Shown piece after piece: positions 15,859-24,792 of a stretch of DNA of 64,000 nucleotides (its first letter is position 1; each line of letters starts with the position of its first letter). Source of the DNA: Natronobacterium haloterrestre (GTDB lineage Archaea > Halobacteriota > Halobacteria > Halobacteriales > Natrialbaceae); contig NZ_FOKW01000001.1 in assembly GCF_900112205.1 (NCBI RefSeq), positions 62,001 to 126,000 on the forward strand, read 5' to 3'. The notes below the pieces were generated by a model. The model was not told the DNA's origin and made no database searches. It saw nothing but the letters and a program-made list of their open reading frames with translations. The position numbers were made by a program, and so were the translations under genes.

Positions 15859-17843
15859 CAGTCGTCACCTCGAACGCTCGAGTCCTCGGGGGTCGGTTCC
15901 GGTTCGGGCTCCGGCTCGGGCCCCGGGCCCGAACCGCCGAGGTACGGCTCGAGCTGGGCCGGCAGCGATACCAGTCCCTGGGGCAGGAAAATGACGAACA
16001 GGACGAAGACCGTTCCCAGCACCAGTCGCCATCGCTCGGTGAACTCGGTGAGTACCTCCTCGAGGCCGAAGAACACGCCGGAGCCGATGATCGGGCCGTA
16101 CAGCGTTCCCATCCCGCCGAGGATGACCATCACGATCACCTCGCCGGAGTGGAGCCAGTAGGCGAACGACGGCGTGGCATACCCCGCGTTGAGGGTGAAC
16201 AGCCCGCCGGCCAGCCCGGCCAGCGCGCCGCTTATCACGAACGCGCGGCGCTTGTAGACCGTCGTCTCGTAGCCGACGAACGTCGCTCGCTGTTCGTTCT
16301 CGCGAATCGACTTCAGCACCGCGCCGAACGGCGACTCGAGCATCCGCCGCGTGAGCAGGAACGCGCCGACCAGCGTCGCCAGCGCGATGTAGTAAAACAG
16401 CGACTGGCCGGTCAGCGCGACGGGGCCGACGAAGATCGCGATCTCCTCGAGGCTGATCCCGACCCCGGCGAGCCCGTAGTACGCCGAGAGCCCGAACAGC
16501 CCCTCGGAGCCGCCGGTGATCTCCAGCCGGAACAGCAGGTTGTAGAACAGTTCGGCGAACGCGAGCGTGATCATCGCGAAGTAGACCCCCGAGACGCGGA
16601 TCGAGAGGTAGCCGACGAACCAGGCGATCGCCGCCGACAGCAGGATCGCCAGCCCGATGGCGACGAACGCGGAGCCGCCGACGTGAGCCAGCGAGATCGC
16701 GACGGCGTAGGCCCCGAGCGCGTAGAACAGCGCGTGGCCGAGCGACACCAGCCCCGTATACCCCATCACGAAGTCGAGGCTGAGCGCGAACAGCCCCCAG
16801 ATGAGGATCTCGACCATCAGCGTGACCGCGTAAGTCGAGTACAGCGTGCCCGCACCCAGGGGAACCAGCGCCAGGAGGCCGACCGCCGCGAGGCCGAGAC
16901 GCCGTCGCGTCTCGGCCTCGAGGACGCCGCCGGAACCGGTCAGCAGGTCCCCGCCGCCCTCGCCCTCCGGCGCTTCCGACCCGAACAGGCCGTGGGGGCG
17001 GACGAGCAACACGGCGATCATCAGCAGGAAGATCACCATGCCCTCGAGGATCGGTGCGTACGTCCGCAGCAGCGTCTGGATGATCCCGACCGCCAGCCCG
17101 CCGACGACGGCGCCCTTGAAGCTCCCGAGGCCGCCCAGGACGACGATGACGAACGCGGGGATGATGACCGACATCCCCATCTCCGGGCTCACCGTCTGGT
17201 AGCCGCCGAGGATGATCCCCGCGACGGCGGCCAGGGCCGCGCCGACGCCGAAGACAAGCGAGTAGTAGCGGTCGATGTCGATGCCCAGATTCCGGACCAT
17301 CTGTCGGTCCTGGGACCCCGCGCGGACGATCAGCCCGTACTTCGTGTACTCGAGCAGCGCCCAGACGGCAAGCGCCATCGCCGCGCCGAAGGCGATGATG
17401 AACAGGTTGTAGACGCTGGCGTTGAGGCCGAAGGCGGTGACCGTCCCCGAGAGGACGGCCGGAACGGCGAGGCTCACGTTCCCCGGCCCCCAGACGAGGT
17501 AGATGAGGTCGTTGATGACCAACACCAGCCCGAACGTCAGCAGGATGTGGTAGAGGGGGTTGCGCCCGTACAGCGGCTGGACCGTGTAGCGTTCGATGCC
17601 GACGCCGATGAGCCCGACCAGAAGCGGTGCGACGAGCAGGGCCGCGAAGAAGCCGTAGCCGCCGAACGGACCGACCAGGGCCAGCGCGAAGTACGCCCCG
17701 AGCGCGAACAACTCCCCGTGGGCGAAGTTGATCACGTTCATCACCCCGAAGATGACCGACAGCCCGGCGGCTAACAGGACGTACACGATCCCGATGGTCA
17801 GGCCGTCGACCAGCGCCTGGAGGAGTCCTTCGACCATGGTCAT
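15858..17843 (-). CDS. Fused LivH-LivM permease of a branched-chain-type ABC transporter
   Basis: 661 residues, about the sum of LivH (~300) and LivM (~330). Residues 1-~300 are LivH-like (GVMNVINFAHGELFALGAY, then a series of hydrophobic helices). A loop rich in Gly and Glu (EAPEGEGGGDLL) leads into the LivM-like half (MGYTGLVSLGHALFYALGAY). Each half has 8-10 predicted membrane helices. The C-terminus is a Pro-Glu alternating tail (residues ~635-652). In most genomes these are two genes. The frame is open throughout with no stop or shift, so this is a real fusion. Two start codons lie 6 bases apart (17843, 17837). Confidence 0.9.
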   Translation of the reverse strand: MTMVEGLLQALVDGLTIGIVYVLLAAGLSVIFGVMNVINFAHGELFALGAYFALALVGPFGGYGFFAALLVAPLLVGLIGVGIERYTVQPLYGRNPLYHILLTFGLVLVINDLIYLVWGPGNVSLAVPAVLSGTVTAFGLNASVYNLFIIAFGAAMALAVWALLEYTKYGLIVRAGSQDRQMVRNLGIDIDRYYSLVFGVGAALAAVAGIILGGYQTVSPEMGMSVIIPAFVIVVLGGLGSFKGAVVGGLAVGIIQTLLRTYAPILEGMVIFLLMIAVLLVRPHGLFGSEAPEGEGGGDLLTGSGGVLEAETRRRLGLAAVGLLALVPLGAGTLYSTYAVTLMVEILIWGLFALSLDFVMGYTGLVSLGHALFYALGAYAVAISLAHVGGSAFVAIGLAILLSAAIAWFVGYLSIRVSGVYFAMITLAFAELFYNLLFRLEITGGSEGLFGLSAYYGLAGVGISLEEIAIFVGPVALTGQSLFYYIALATLVGAFLLTRRMLESPFGAVLKSIRENEQRATFVGYETTVYKRRAFVISGALAGLAGGLFTLNAGYATPSFAYWLHSGEVIVMVILGGMGTLYGPIIGSGVFFGLEEVLTEFTERWRLVLGTVFVLFVIFLPQGLVSLPAQLEPYLGGSGPGPEPEPEPEPTPEDSSVRGDD

Positions 17844-17846
17844 CCC

Positions 17847-19115
17847 CTAGAGGTCACAGCCGGTCTCCTCGCAGTCGGGGATGGCTTCCTCGCCGGACAG
17901 GTCCGTCAGGAGTTCGACGTCGGCGAGTTCGCCCTCGTCGGGTTCGACGCACTCGCCCATCCAGACCGGGTTGACCGCCTGCTGGTCGCACTCGCGGAAC
18001 TCGTTCGGACCGAAGATGGTGTCGTGTTCCATCCCCGACAGCGTCTCCCTGACCGTCGTCGGATCGTTCGATCCCGCCTCGCGGATTCCGTTCGCGACCA
18101 TCCGGATCGACTCGTAGCCGACCCGCGAGAAGTTGTCCGGCACGTCGTCGTACTCGTTCTGGTAGGCGTCGACGAACGCCCCGTTGTCACCGGTCTCGAT
18201 ACTCGGAACGTACCGCACGCCGCTGTAGACGTCGTACGCGCCCTCCCCCGCGCCGGCCCGGACGGCCCGGAACGACGCGGTCGTCGTGACGATGGGGATC
18301 TCGTCCTGCAGGCCCCGTGCGCTGGCCTGCGAGAGGAAGATCGCAAGGTCCGCTCCCGTCATCCCGACGACGAGCGCATCGGCCTCGTCGCTCGCGTTGG
18401 AGATCTGGCTGATGAACGCCTCGAAGTCGGTCGACCCCGGATCCGAGCGGGTAACGTCGACCCGTTCGTAGGAGTCACTGATGGACTCCATGCGGGTCTC
18501 GACTTCCTCGAGCACCGAATCCCCGTAGGCGTAGTCCGCGATGTGATAGAAGATCCGGTCCCCGAGTTCGTCGGCCGTCCACTGGGCCATCGCCTCCGCG
18601 ATCTGTGCGGTGTTGGTCTCGAACCGGAAGACGTACTCGTTGCACTCCGATCCCGTGATCGAGACGTCCGCCGCGCCCGGCGTGTAGACGACCTCGTTCT
18701 CGAGAGCGAAGTCGTTGATCGCCAGCGCGGAGGAACTCGAGATACAGCCGGTGATGAACTGTGCCCCGTCGGACTGGACGGCCTGTTCGGCTCGCTGGGT
18801 CGCCGTCGCCGGATCGAGTTGCGTGTCGTACTCCTCGTACTCGATCGTGAACTCGTACTCGTCGCTCTCGTTGATCTGTTCGATCGCGAGTTCGGTTCCC
18901 TGGTGACGTTCCTTGGCGAGCTCGCTGAACTCCCCATTGAAGGGTTCGAGAACCCCGAACTGGACCGTGTCGAACTCGCCGTCGTTGTCGTCGGCGCCCG
19001 CCTGTTCCGGATCCCCCACGCAGCCGGCGACCCCGACCAGCCCGCCGACGCTACCCGCGGTGATCGCCTTGAGAAGCCGTCGCCTGCTCCCCTGGCATGT
19101 GCCATCTCGAGACAT
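17847..19115 (-). CDS. Twin-arginine lipoprotein, periplasmic-type substrate-binding protein LivJ-like
   Basis: 422 residues. The N-terminus has a twin-arginine signal (SRRRLLKA, residues 10-17), a hydrophobic stretch and a lipobox ending at Cys32 (GVAGC), so it is anchored outside the cell membrane. The mature part is a type I periplasmic-binding fold of the Leu/Ile/Val-binding family: FGVLEPFNGEFSELAKERHQG, then ITGCISSSSALAINDFALEN, and RVGYESIRMVANGI. It delivers ligand to the LivHM-LivG-LivF importer. TTTTATAA at 19138-19145 lies about 25 bases upstream and supports leaderless expression of the operon. The ligand cannot be assigned; phenylacetate-like acids are possible from context. Confidence 0.93.
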   Translation of the reverse strand: MSRDGTCQGSRRRLLKAITAGSVGGLVGVAGCVGDPEQAGADDNDGEFDTVQFGVLEPFNGEFSELAKERHQGTELAIEQINESDEYEFTIEYEEYDTQLDPATATQRAEQAVQSDGAQFITGCISSSSALAINDFALENEVVYTPGAADVSITGSECNEYVFRFETNTAQIAEAMAQWTADELGDRIFYHIADYAYGDSVLEEVETRMESISDSYERVDVTRSDPGSTDFEAFISQISNASDEADALVVGMTGADLAIFLSQASARGLQDEIPIVTTTASFRAVRAGAGEGAYDVYSGVRYVPSIETGDNGAFVDAYQNEYDDVPDNFSRVGYESIRMVANGIREAGSNDPTTVRETLSGMEHDTIFGPNEFRECDQQAVNPVWMGECVEPDEGELADVELLTDLSGEEAIPDCEETGCDL

Positions 19116-19137
19116 ACCTCCAGTAGATTACAATACA

Positions 19138-19145
19138 TTATAAAA
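19138..19145 (-). promoter_or_regulatory. TATA box of the liv operon
   Basis: On the minus strand TTTTATAA sits about 25 bases before the livJ ATG at 19115. The wider region 19128-19150 is AT-rich against a GC-rich background. A GGAGGT directly before the ATG is too close to act as a normal Shine-Dalgarno site. Confidence 0.6.
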
Positions 19146-19356
19146 ATCTACCCCGTTTTGTGGGGGTTTTATCAGGCGTCTCCGGCAGCATTTGTCGATT
19201 CCGCGCCGAATCGGGCGGAATCACCGCCGAGGGGTGTCGCTCGTCGGTGGCCGTCGAGCGGGGCGAACCAAGGCATCGGTCCAGCACGGCTCGAACCGAT
19301 AAAACCCGGATACGTGGCGCACGACTGTTATGTCGCTCCGACACGAGGGTCGAGGC

Positions 19357-19752
19357 ATGTACCGAATACTGGTCGGGCTGGACGCCGACCCCGAGCGGGC
19401 GGCCGCGCAGGCGTCGACGATCGAGTCCCTGCCGGCGGCCGACGAGGAGATCACGGCGATCCTCGCCCACGTCTTCGGCGAGAACCCGGAGGGGCGGTCG
19501 GTCCACGAACTCGAGGGGGTACGCCGCGTCGCGTCGACGTTCGACGATGCCGGGATCGATTACGAGTACTACGAGGCGAGCGGCGAACCGGCCCCGGAAC
19601 TGATCGCCGCGGCAGCGGAACTCGACGCGGACATGATCTGCCTGTCGGGTCGCAAACGGACGCCGACCGGCAAGGTCATCTTCGGGAGCGTCACCCAGTC
19701 AGTCATCCTCGGAACGGATCTGCCCGTGGTGACGGTGAGTCCGGAGGAGTAG
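19357..19752 (+). CDS. Universal stress protein (UspA family)
   Basis: 131 residues, single Usp domain. The N-terminal strand MYRILVGLDADPE and the C-terminal nucleotide loop GRKRTPTGKVIFGSVTQSVI, with the final LPVVTVSP, mark an ATP-binding UspA. An in-frame ATG at 19330 gives 9 more residues and lies about 28 bases behind a CGATAAAAC box at 19297-19305. A leaderless start there cannot be excluded, but the domain begins at 19357. It is a stand-alone gene with the general stress role of the family; no specific partner is visible. Confidence 0.85.
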   Translation: MYRILVGLDADPERAAAQASTIESLPAADEEITAILAHVFGENPEGRSVHELEGVRRVASTFDDAGIDYEYYEASGEPAPELIAAAAELDADMICLSGRKRTPTGKVIFGSVTQSVILGTDLPVVTVSPEE

Positions 19753-19892
19753 GCCGCCCCCGTCGCTCGGCGTCGGGGCGATACGGTGTCGGGATCGCTG
19801 ACCCTCGAGAGCGGACCCGACCGCGGCCGAACTAAAAAACCCCCGCATGAGCGGGACGAGGGTCATGTGACTGGATGCCGTACATACGACCG

Positions 19893-20489
19893 ATGACCAC
19901 CGACACCTGCCCCGCATGGGACCCGGCGGACTGCGAGGGGACGACGGGCTGTCCCCCGCGATGCCCCCGCTTCATCGACAAGCGCGGTGAGCCGATCCTG
20001 GTCGAGCCCTACGACGGCGACCGCTTCGAGGGTCTCGTCTCCATGTACGTCGACTACCCCGAGGTCCACCGGTCGATGGGGGTGCCGCCGGTCACCCGCG
20101 AGCACATCGAGAACTGGCTCGAGCGACTGATCGACCGCGGCTACAACGTGGTCGCCGCCCACGAGGACGAGATCGTCGGCCACGCGGCCTATTCCCCCTG
20201 CTCGAGCCTCGAGCCCCAGTTCGTCGTGTTCGTCGACCCGGCGTACCACGAACGCGGGATCGGGAGCGAACTCTGTCGGCACGTGATCGCCCGCGCGGCC
20301 GATAACGGCCACGAGGCGCTGGTCCTCGACGTCGACGGCGACAACGAGCGGGCGATCCACGTCTACCGCCGGATGGGGTTCGAGACGGTCGACCGCAGTG
20401 GGAACGACCTCCGGATGCGCCTGTCGTTCGACGAACCGATCGTCGAGACGGTGCAGTTGCCGCCGGCCGAGCGACCGGCGAACGCGTAG
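19893..20489 (+). CDS. GNAT acetyltransferase with a cysteine-rich N-terminus
   Basis: 198 residues. The core is GNAT: FVDPAYHERGIGSELCRHVI carries the acetyl-CoA loop (RGIGSE), followed by LDVDGDNERAIHVYRRMGFE. The first ~28 residues hold four cysteines (CPAWDP, DCEG, GCPPRCP) that could bind a metal and precede the catalytic domain. The substrate is unknown. The ATG at 19893 is preferred; an earlier in-frame ATG at 19875 adds MPYIRP. An A-rich CTAAAAAAC at 19832-19840 is a possible TATA box with a short leader. Confidence 0.8.
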   Translation: MTTDTCPAWDPADCEGTTGCPPRCPRFIDKRGEPILVEPYDGDRFEGLVSMYVDYPEVHRSMGVPPVTREHIENWLERLIDRGYNVVAAHEDEIVGHAAYSPCSSLEPQFVVFVDPAYHERGIGSELCRHVIARAADNGHEALVLDVDGDNERAIHVYRRMGFETVDRSGNDLRMRLSFDEPIVETVQLPPAERPANA

Positions 20490-20537
20490 TCGGGGGCGAC
20501 CGAACTTTTATTCCGAAATCGATCGACTGCACGGACG

Positions 20538-21683
20538 ATGACCGAATCAGCGGCCGTTATCGTCGACGCGGTCCGGACGCCACAGGCGCGGAAAGACGGC
20601 GGACTCGCCGACGCCTATCCCGAGGACCTCGTCGTCGCCGTCCTCGAGGCGCTGGTCGACCGAACGGCGGTTCCGGCCGAGGCGTGGGACGACTTCCGCC
20701 TCGGCTGTGCGAACCAGGAGGGAAAGCAGGGGCGCAACCTCGCCCGCCAGTCGTTGCTTGCCGGCGGGTTCCCCGAGTCGGTCCCGGGCGCGACGCTCTC
20801 CCGGCTCTGTGGCTCCTCGCTGACGGCGCTGGTCGACGCCGCGCGGGCGATCGAGGCCGGCGACGCCGCGGTCGTCCCCGTGGCCGGCGTCGAACACATG
20901 AGTCGCGTCCCCTTCTCCGACTGGCTCCACCCCGCCATCGAGGAGCGGTACGACCCCGACGCGCTGCCGATGGGGGCGACCGCCGAGCGGGTGGCCCGCG
21001 AGTACGGCGTCGACCGGGACGAGCAGGACCGGTTCGCGCTCCGCTCGCACGAACGCGCAGTCGACGCCTGGGAGTCGGGTCGGTTCGACGACGAGGTCGT
21101 CCCGGTCGAGACTGACGACGGACGCCTCGAGCGGGACGAGGGACCCCGTCCCGACACCGACCTCGAGACGCTGGGCGAGTTGCCGACGGTCTTCGCCGAC
21201 GACGAGGCGGCGACCGTCACGCCCGGCAACGCCTCGCCGCTGACCGACGGCGCCGCGGGGCTGCTCGTGACGAGCGCCGAGTTCGCCGCCGAGCACGGTC
21301 TCGAGCCGCTGGCCCGGGTACGTTCGCGCGCCGTCGCCGGCGTCGATCCCCGGGAGATGGGGATCGGGCCGGTGCCGGCGACCCGCGACGCGCTCGCGGC
21401 CGCCGACCTCTCGGTGTCGGATCTGGACCTCGTGGAACTCAACGAGGCCTTCGCCGCCCAGGCGCTGTACTGCAAGCGGGAACTCGGCCTCCCCGACGAC
21501 CGACTGAACGTCAACGGCGGCGCGATCGCGCTCGGCCACCCGCTGGGTTGTTCCGGCGCGCGCATCGCGACGACGCTCTGTCACGAACTCGAGCGCCGGG
21601 GCGGCCGGCACGGCCTCGCGACGATGTGCGTCGGGTTCGGACAGGGGGTCGCGACGGTGCTCGAGCGGCCCGACGCGCTATAG
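20538..21683 (+). CDS. Thiolase (acetyl-CoA acyltransferase)
   Basis: 381 residues, full length. The three thiolase catalytic residues are present: Cys91 (SRLCGSSL), His334 (GHPLGCSG) and Cys364 (TMCVGFGQG), with the NEAF motif ([10 protein letters not shown]). It cleaves 3-oxoacyl-CoA with CoA or condenses acetyl units. In the phenylacetate island a PaaJ-like role, splitting 3-oxoadipyl-CoA or the dehydrosuberyl intermediate, is plausible; other beta-oxidation roles cannot be excluded. It lies upstream of the second phenylacetate-CoA ligase on the same strand. Confidence 0.9.
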   Translation: MTESAAVIVDAVRTPQARKDGGLADAYPEDLVVAVLEALVDRTAVPAEAWDDFRLGCANQEGKQGRNLARQSLLAGGFPESVPGATLSRLCGSSLTALVDAARAIEAGDAAVVPVAGVEHMSRVPFSDWLHPAIEERYDPDALPMGATAERVAREYGVDRDEQDRFALRSHERAVDAWESGRFDDEVVPVETDDGRLERDEGPRPDTDLETLGELPTVFADDEAATVTPGNASPLTDGAAGLLVTSAEFAAEHGLEPLARVRSRAVAGVDPREMGIGPVPATRDALAAADLSVSDLDLVELNEAFAAQALYCKRELGLPDDRLNVNGGAIALGHPLGCSGARIATTLCHELERRGGRHGLATMCVGFGQGVATVLERPDAL

Positions 21684-21765
21684 GTCGACGGAGCGTCGCG
21701 CCCACCAGAAGGATGTGCACACACCACATGATTTTTGATGTGGGACGGAGGAGTGTCGAGTGAGG

Positions 21766-23052
21766 ATGAGTTACACGCAGCTAGAGATGGCACCCCGGGA
21801 AGAGATTCGGGAACGACAGAGCGAGCGACTGCGGGAGACGGTCGAACGGGCCTACGAGAACGTCGCGTTCTACCGGGAGGCGTTCGACGAGGCCGGGATC
21901 GAACCGGACGACATCGAGGGGATCGAGGACATCGAGAAACTGCCCTTCACCACGAAAGAGGACTTCCGCGACGAGTACCCCGACGGCCTCTTCGCCGTCG
22001 ACGACGACGAGATCCGGCGGATCCACGCCTCCTCCGGCACCACCGGCAAGCCAAAGATCGTCTCCTACACCGAGGGCGACCTCGAGGTCTGGAGCGAAGT
22101 CGTCGCCCGCTGTCTCGAGGCCTCCGGCGTCGAGCCGGGCGACACCGTCCAGAACGGCTACGGCTACGGCCTCTTTACGGGCGGGCTCGGGCTTCACTAC
22201 GGGGTCGAAGAACTCGGCGCGACGGTCATCCCGATCGGGGGCGGACAGACCCAGCGCCAGGTCGAACTGCTCGAGGATTTAGAGAGCGACGTGCTCACCT
22301 GCACGCCATCGTACTCGCTGTACCTCGCGGAGACCGCAGAGGAGATGGGCGTCGACGTCTCGGAGCTGCCGGTGTCGACGGTGATCTTCGGCGCGGAGCC
22401 CTGTACGGACCCGATGCGCGAGGAGATCGAGGAACGCCTGGACGTCACGGGCATCGACATCTACGGGCTCTCGGAGATCATCGGCCCCGGCGTCTCCAAC
22501 GAGTGCCACGAGGCCCAGGAGGGGCTCCACATCTGGGAGGATCACTTCTACCCGGAGGTGATCGATCCCCAGACTGGCGAGGTCCTGCCGGAAGGCGAGG
22601 AGGGCGAACTCGTGTTGACGACGCTGACGAAGGAAGCCCTGCCGGCGATCCGCTACCGGACGGGGGACCTGACGACGCTCACCTACGAGGAGTGTGAGTG
22701 TGGCCGGACGATGGTCCGGATGGACAACGTCACCGGGCGGGCCGACGACCTCATCATCGTCCGTGGGGTCAACCTCTACCCCAGCGAGATCGAGGACGTC
22801 GTCCTCGAGTTCGACGGGATCGCTCCTCATTATCGGATCGATCTCCACCGCGAGGACAACCTCGACCGCCTCGAGTTGACGCTCGAACGCGCCGAGGGCT
22901 TCGAGGGGGACGTCGAGACGCTCCGCGATCGGGTGCTCACCAGGCTGGAGAACGTCCTCTCGTTCACCCCGGACGAACTGCATCTCACCGATCCCGGCGG
23001 GATCGAACGGACGGAGGTGGGGAAGGTCAAGCGAGTCTACGATCACCGCTGA
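21766..23052 (+). CDS. paaK: Phenylacetate-CoA ligase, second copy
   Basis: 428 residues and very similar to the protein encoded at 9006-10289 over its full length, with identical blocks such as PFTTKEDFRDEYPDGLFAVD and ASSGTTGKPKIVSYTEGDLE. The most visible differences are at the N-terminus (MSYTQLEMAPREEI) and in the acid-pocket region (GLGLHYGVEELGATV). The ATG at 21766 follows a GTG at 21760; ATTTTTGATG near 21731 could be its TATA box. Two PaaK isoforms of different substrate range (for example phenylacetate versus hydroxyphenylacetate) are known in bacteria; which acid this one prefers is not visible. Confidence 0.92.
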   Translation: MSYTQLEMAPREEIRERQSERLRETVERAYENVAFYREAFDEAGIEPDDIEGIEDIEKLPFTTKEDFRDEYPDGLFAVDDDEIRRIHASSGTTGKPKIVSYTEGDLEVWSEVVARCLEASGVEPGDTVQNGYGYGLFTGGLGLHYGVEELGATVIPIGGGQTQRQVELLEDLESDVLTCTPSYSLYLAETAEEMGVDVSELPVSTVIFGAEPCTDPMREEIEERLDVTGIDIYGLSEIIGPGVSNECHEAQEGLHIWEDHFYPEVIDPQTGEVLPEGEEGELVLTTLTKEALPAIRYRTGDLTTLTYEECECGRTMVRMDNVTGRADDLIIVRGVNLYPSEIEDVVLEFDGIAPHYRIDLHREDNLDRLELTLERAEGFEGDVETLRDRVLTRLENVLSFTPDELHLTDPGGIERTEVGKVKRVYDHR

Positions 23053-23152
23053 TCGAACGCCGATACACGGAGCCGAGCCCGGTCGATGCGCCGTCTCGAG
23101 CGGTAGCTCCCATCAACGTTCGGTCCCGTTGCCGTTTCCCGTAAGCGAGGTA

Positions 23153-23160
23153 ACTTATTT
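23153..23160 (+). promoter_or_regulatory. TATA box for the MaoC gene
   Basis: ACTTATTT is centred about 28 bases before the ATG at 23185 and supports that start over the upstream in-frame codon at 23161. Confidence 0.55.
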
Positions 23161-23184
23161 GTGCCGCGGTTGGGATGTCCACGT

Positions 23185-23643
23185 ATGGCATATAGCTACG
23201 AGCCGCATCACTTCGAGGAGTTCGAGGTCGGACAGGAGTTCCAGAGCGTCGGTCGCACCGTCACCGAGGCGGACTTCGTCGTCCACTCGGCGCTGTCGGG
23301 CGACTGGACGGAACTGCACACGAACAAGGAGTACGCGGAGGACGGCCCGTTCGACGGCCGGATCGCCCACGGCCCGATGACGTTCGTCCACGCGACCGGG
23401 TTCGTCTATCGCACCGGCATCGTCGAGCGCACCGCCTACGCCTTCCTCGGGATGAACTACATGGACCTCCCCAACCCCGTCTACATCGGCGACACCCTCT
23501 CGCTCGAGATGGAGGTCACCGACAAGAAAGACGTCGACCACGAGGACGCGGGGATCGTCGTCCTCGATACGGAGATGACCAACCAGGACGACACCGTCGT
23601 CTTCCAGGGCGACATGAAGTTCCTGATCAAGCGCAAGGAGTGA
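23185..23643 (+). CDS. MaoC-type (R)-specific enoyl-CoA hydratase
   Basis: 152 residues, a single hotdog-fold MaoC domain. The hydratase catalytic pair is in the block DWTELHTNKEYAEDGPFDGR then IAHGPMTFVHATG, i.e. Asp and His of the D-x4-H pattern. MaoC also forms the oxepin-CoA hydrolase half of bacterial PaaZ; that activity is otherwise missing here, so this protein is a good candidate to open the ring of oxepin-CoA. It could equally hydrate ordinary enoyl-CoAs. It lies 9 bases before the enoyl-CoA hydratase gene, in one operon. Confidence 0.88.
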   Translation: MAYSYEPHHFEEFEVGQEFQSVGRTVTEADFVVHSALSGDWTELHTNKEYAEDGPFDGRIAHGPMTFVHATGFVYRTGIVERTAYAFLGMNYMDLPNPVYIGDTLSLEMEVTDKKDVDHEDAGIVVLDTEMTNQDDTVVFQGDMKFLIKRKE

Positions 23644-23652
23644 CGGCCGCCC

Positions 23653-24417
23653 ATGCACGTACGCACCGACGACTCGGTCCGCTATCTCACGTTCGACCGT
23701 CCGGACGTCCACAACGCCGTCACCGCCGAGGTCGCCCGCGACCTCGCCGGCGAACTCGAGGCCCTCGACCCCGGAACGCTGGACGCGGTCGTCCTCGCCG
23801 GCGAGGGCGAGGCGTTCAGCGCCGGCGGCGACATCGAGGCGATGGCCGAACGCGAGGAGACGACCGCCGAAGCCTACGAGCGCGTCCGGGCGACCCTCGG
23901 TCGGGTCGCCGAGCGGATGCTGACCGCGCCCGTGCCGATTGTGGCGGCGGTGGACGGCGACGCCGTCGGCGCGGGGCTCTCGCTGGTCGCCGCCGCCGAC
24001 TTCGCGTACGCGGCCGAGTCGGCCAGGTTCGGGGCCTCGTTCATCAACGTAGGGCTCGTCCCCGACGCCGGCGGCACCGTCACACTGCCCCGACTCGTCG
24101 GCCTGCGGACCGCGAAGGAACTCGCCTTTACCGGGCGACTGCTCGACGCCGCGGAGGCCGACGACCTCGACCTCGTCAACGAGACGGTCCCGGACGACGA
24201 ACTCGAGGACCGTATCGACGACCTGCTCGAGACGCTCGCCGAGCGGCCGACGGAGAACGTCGGCCTGGCGAAGCGGGCCATCCACGACAACCTGGGGCGA
24301 CCCTGGCGGGACGGCCTCGAGCGCGAGGCGTCGGTCCAGTCGCTGGCCTACGATACCGAGGCCCACCGCGAGGGCGTCGACGCCTTCCTGAACGATCGCC
24401 GACCGGACTTCGAGTGA
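23653..24417 (+). CDS. Enoyl-CoA hydratase/isomerase family protein
   Basis: 254 residues of the crotonase fold. The oxyanion-hole segments are EAFSAGGDIEAMAE and the G in VDGDAVGAGLSLVAAADF. The family reacts on CoA thioesters by hydration or double-bond shift. In this operon it may act as PaaF (hydratase) or PaaG (isomerase forming oxepin-CoA). A Glu pair typical of hydratases is not obvious, so isomerase or other crotonase activity is open. It follows MaoC by 9 bases. Bases 24234-24258 of this gene recur inverted at 24614-24638. Confidence 0.88.
   Translation: MHVRTDDSVRYLTFDRPDVHNAVTAEVARDLAGELEALDPGTLDAVVLAGEGEAFSAGGDIEAMAEREETTAEAYERVRATLGRVAERMLTAPVPIVAAVDGDAVGAGLSLVAAADFAYAAESARFGASFINVGLVPDAGGTVTLPRLVGLRTAKELAFTGRLLDAAEADDLDLVNETVPDDELEDRIDDLLETLAERPTENVGLAKRAIHDNLGRPWRDGLEREASVQSLAYDTEAHREGVDAFLNDRRPDFE
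24234..24258 (+). repeat. 25-bp inverted repeat, arm inside the enoyl-CoA hydratase gene
   Basis: GCTCGCCGAGCGGCCGACGG and the five following bases AGAAC are repeated exactly on the opposite strand at 24614-24638. The arm encodes the LAERPTEN segment of the enzyme. The flanks on both sides diverge at once. Confidence 0.75.
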
Positions 24418-24792
24418 GCGGTCGGCTGGCCCCGCCTTCCCGGAACAAATATCGGATCTAGATAATACTAAGGAGATTGGTTTTCGTCGACGAAATGGAT
24501 CCAGTTCAGCCGAACTGACCTGGGCGGCCTCGAGACGGGACCAGTTCGAGACCGGAATACGGGACGGTGTGGCCGAAATAGCGCCGGAAGCGATCTCCTC
24601 GGTCACGGACGATGTTCTCCGTCGGCCGCTCGGCGAGCGATCCGGACGATCGACTCGAGTCGAATGATATGTGTCGGGGTAGGTTTCCAAAAGTATCGTA
24701 TGAGTGTGAATTCGGACACTCCTTCGTCCCTGCGACCTCGAGCGACGACCCCACTCGACCCACGGGCGGTCTCGCGCTCGAGGCCGGTCCCC
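24418..24792. other. Intergenic region, possible relic with an inverted copy of upstream gene sequence
   Basis: 375 bases. The first part holds an AT-rich stretch ATCTAGATAATACTAAGG at 24456-24473. The middle shows no gene. The minus-strand arm at 24614-24638 reads LAERPTEN in frame -, as in the enoyl-CoA hydratase. The remaining 24640-24792 shows no recognised feature and lies downstream of the minus-strand regulator gene. Confidence 0.4.
24614..24638 (-). repeat. 25-bp inverted repeat, intergenic arm
   Basis: Exact reverse complement of 24234-24258. The arms are 355 bases apart, too far for a simple terminator hairpin, and the outer flanks do not match. It may be a footprint of an inverted duplication or a recombination scar. 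Confidence 0.75.

Noticed and set aside
19834-19855. Hairpin CCCGC-ATGA-GCGGG with a T-run on the minus strand, looking like a terminator
   Set aside because: No minus-strand gene ends just to its right, since the next gene is on the plus strand; the A-run is better read as the TATA region of the acetyltransferase gene.
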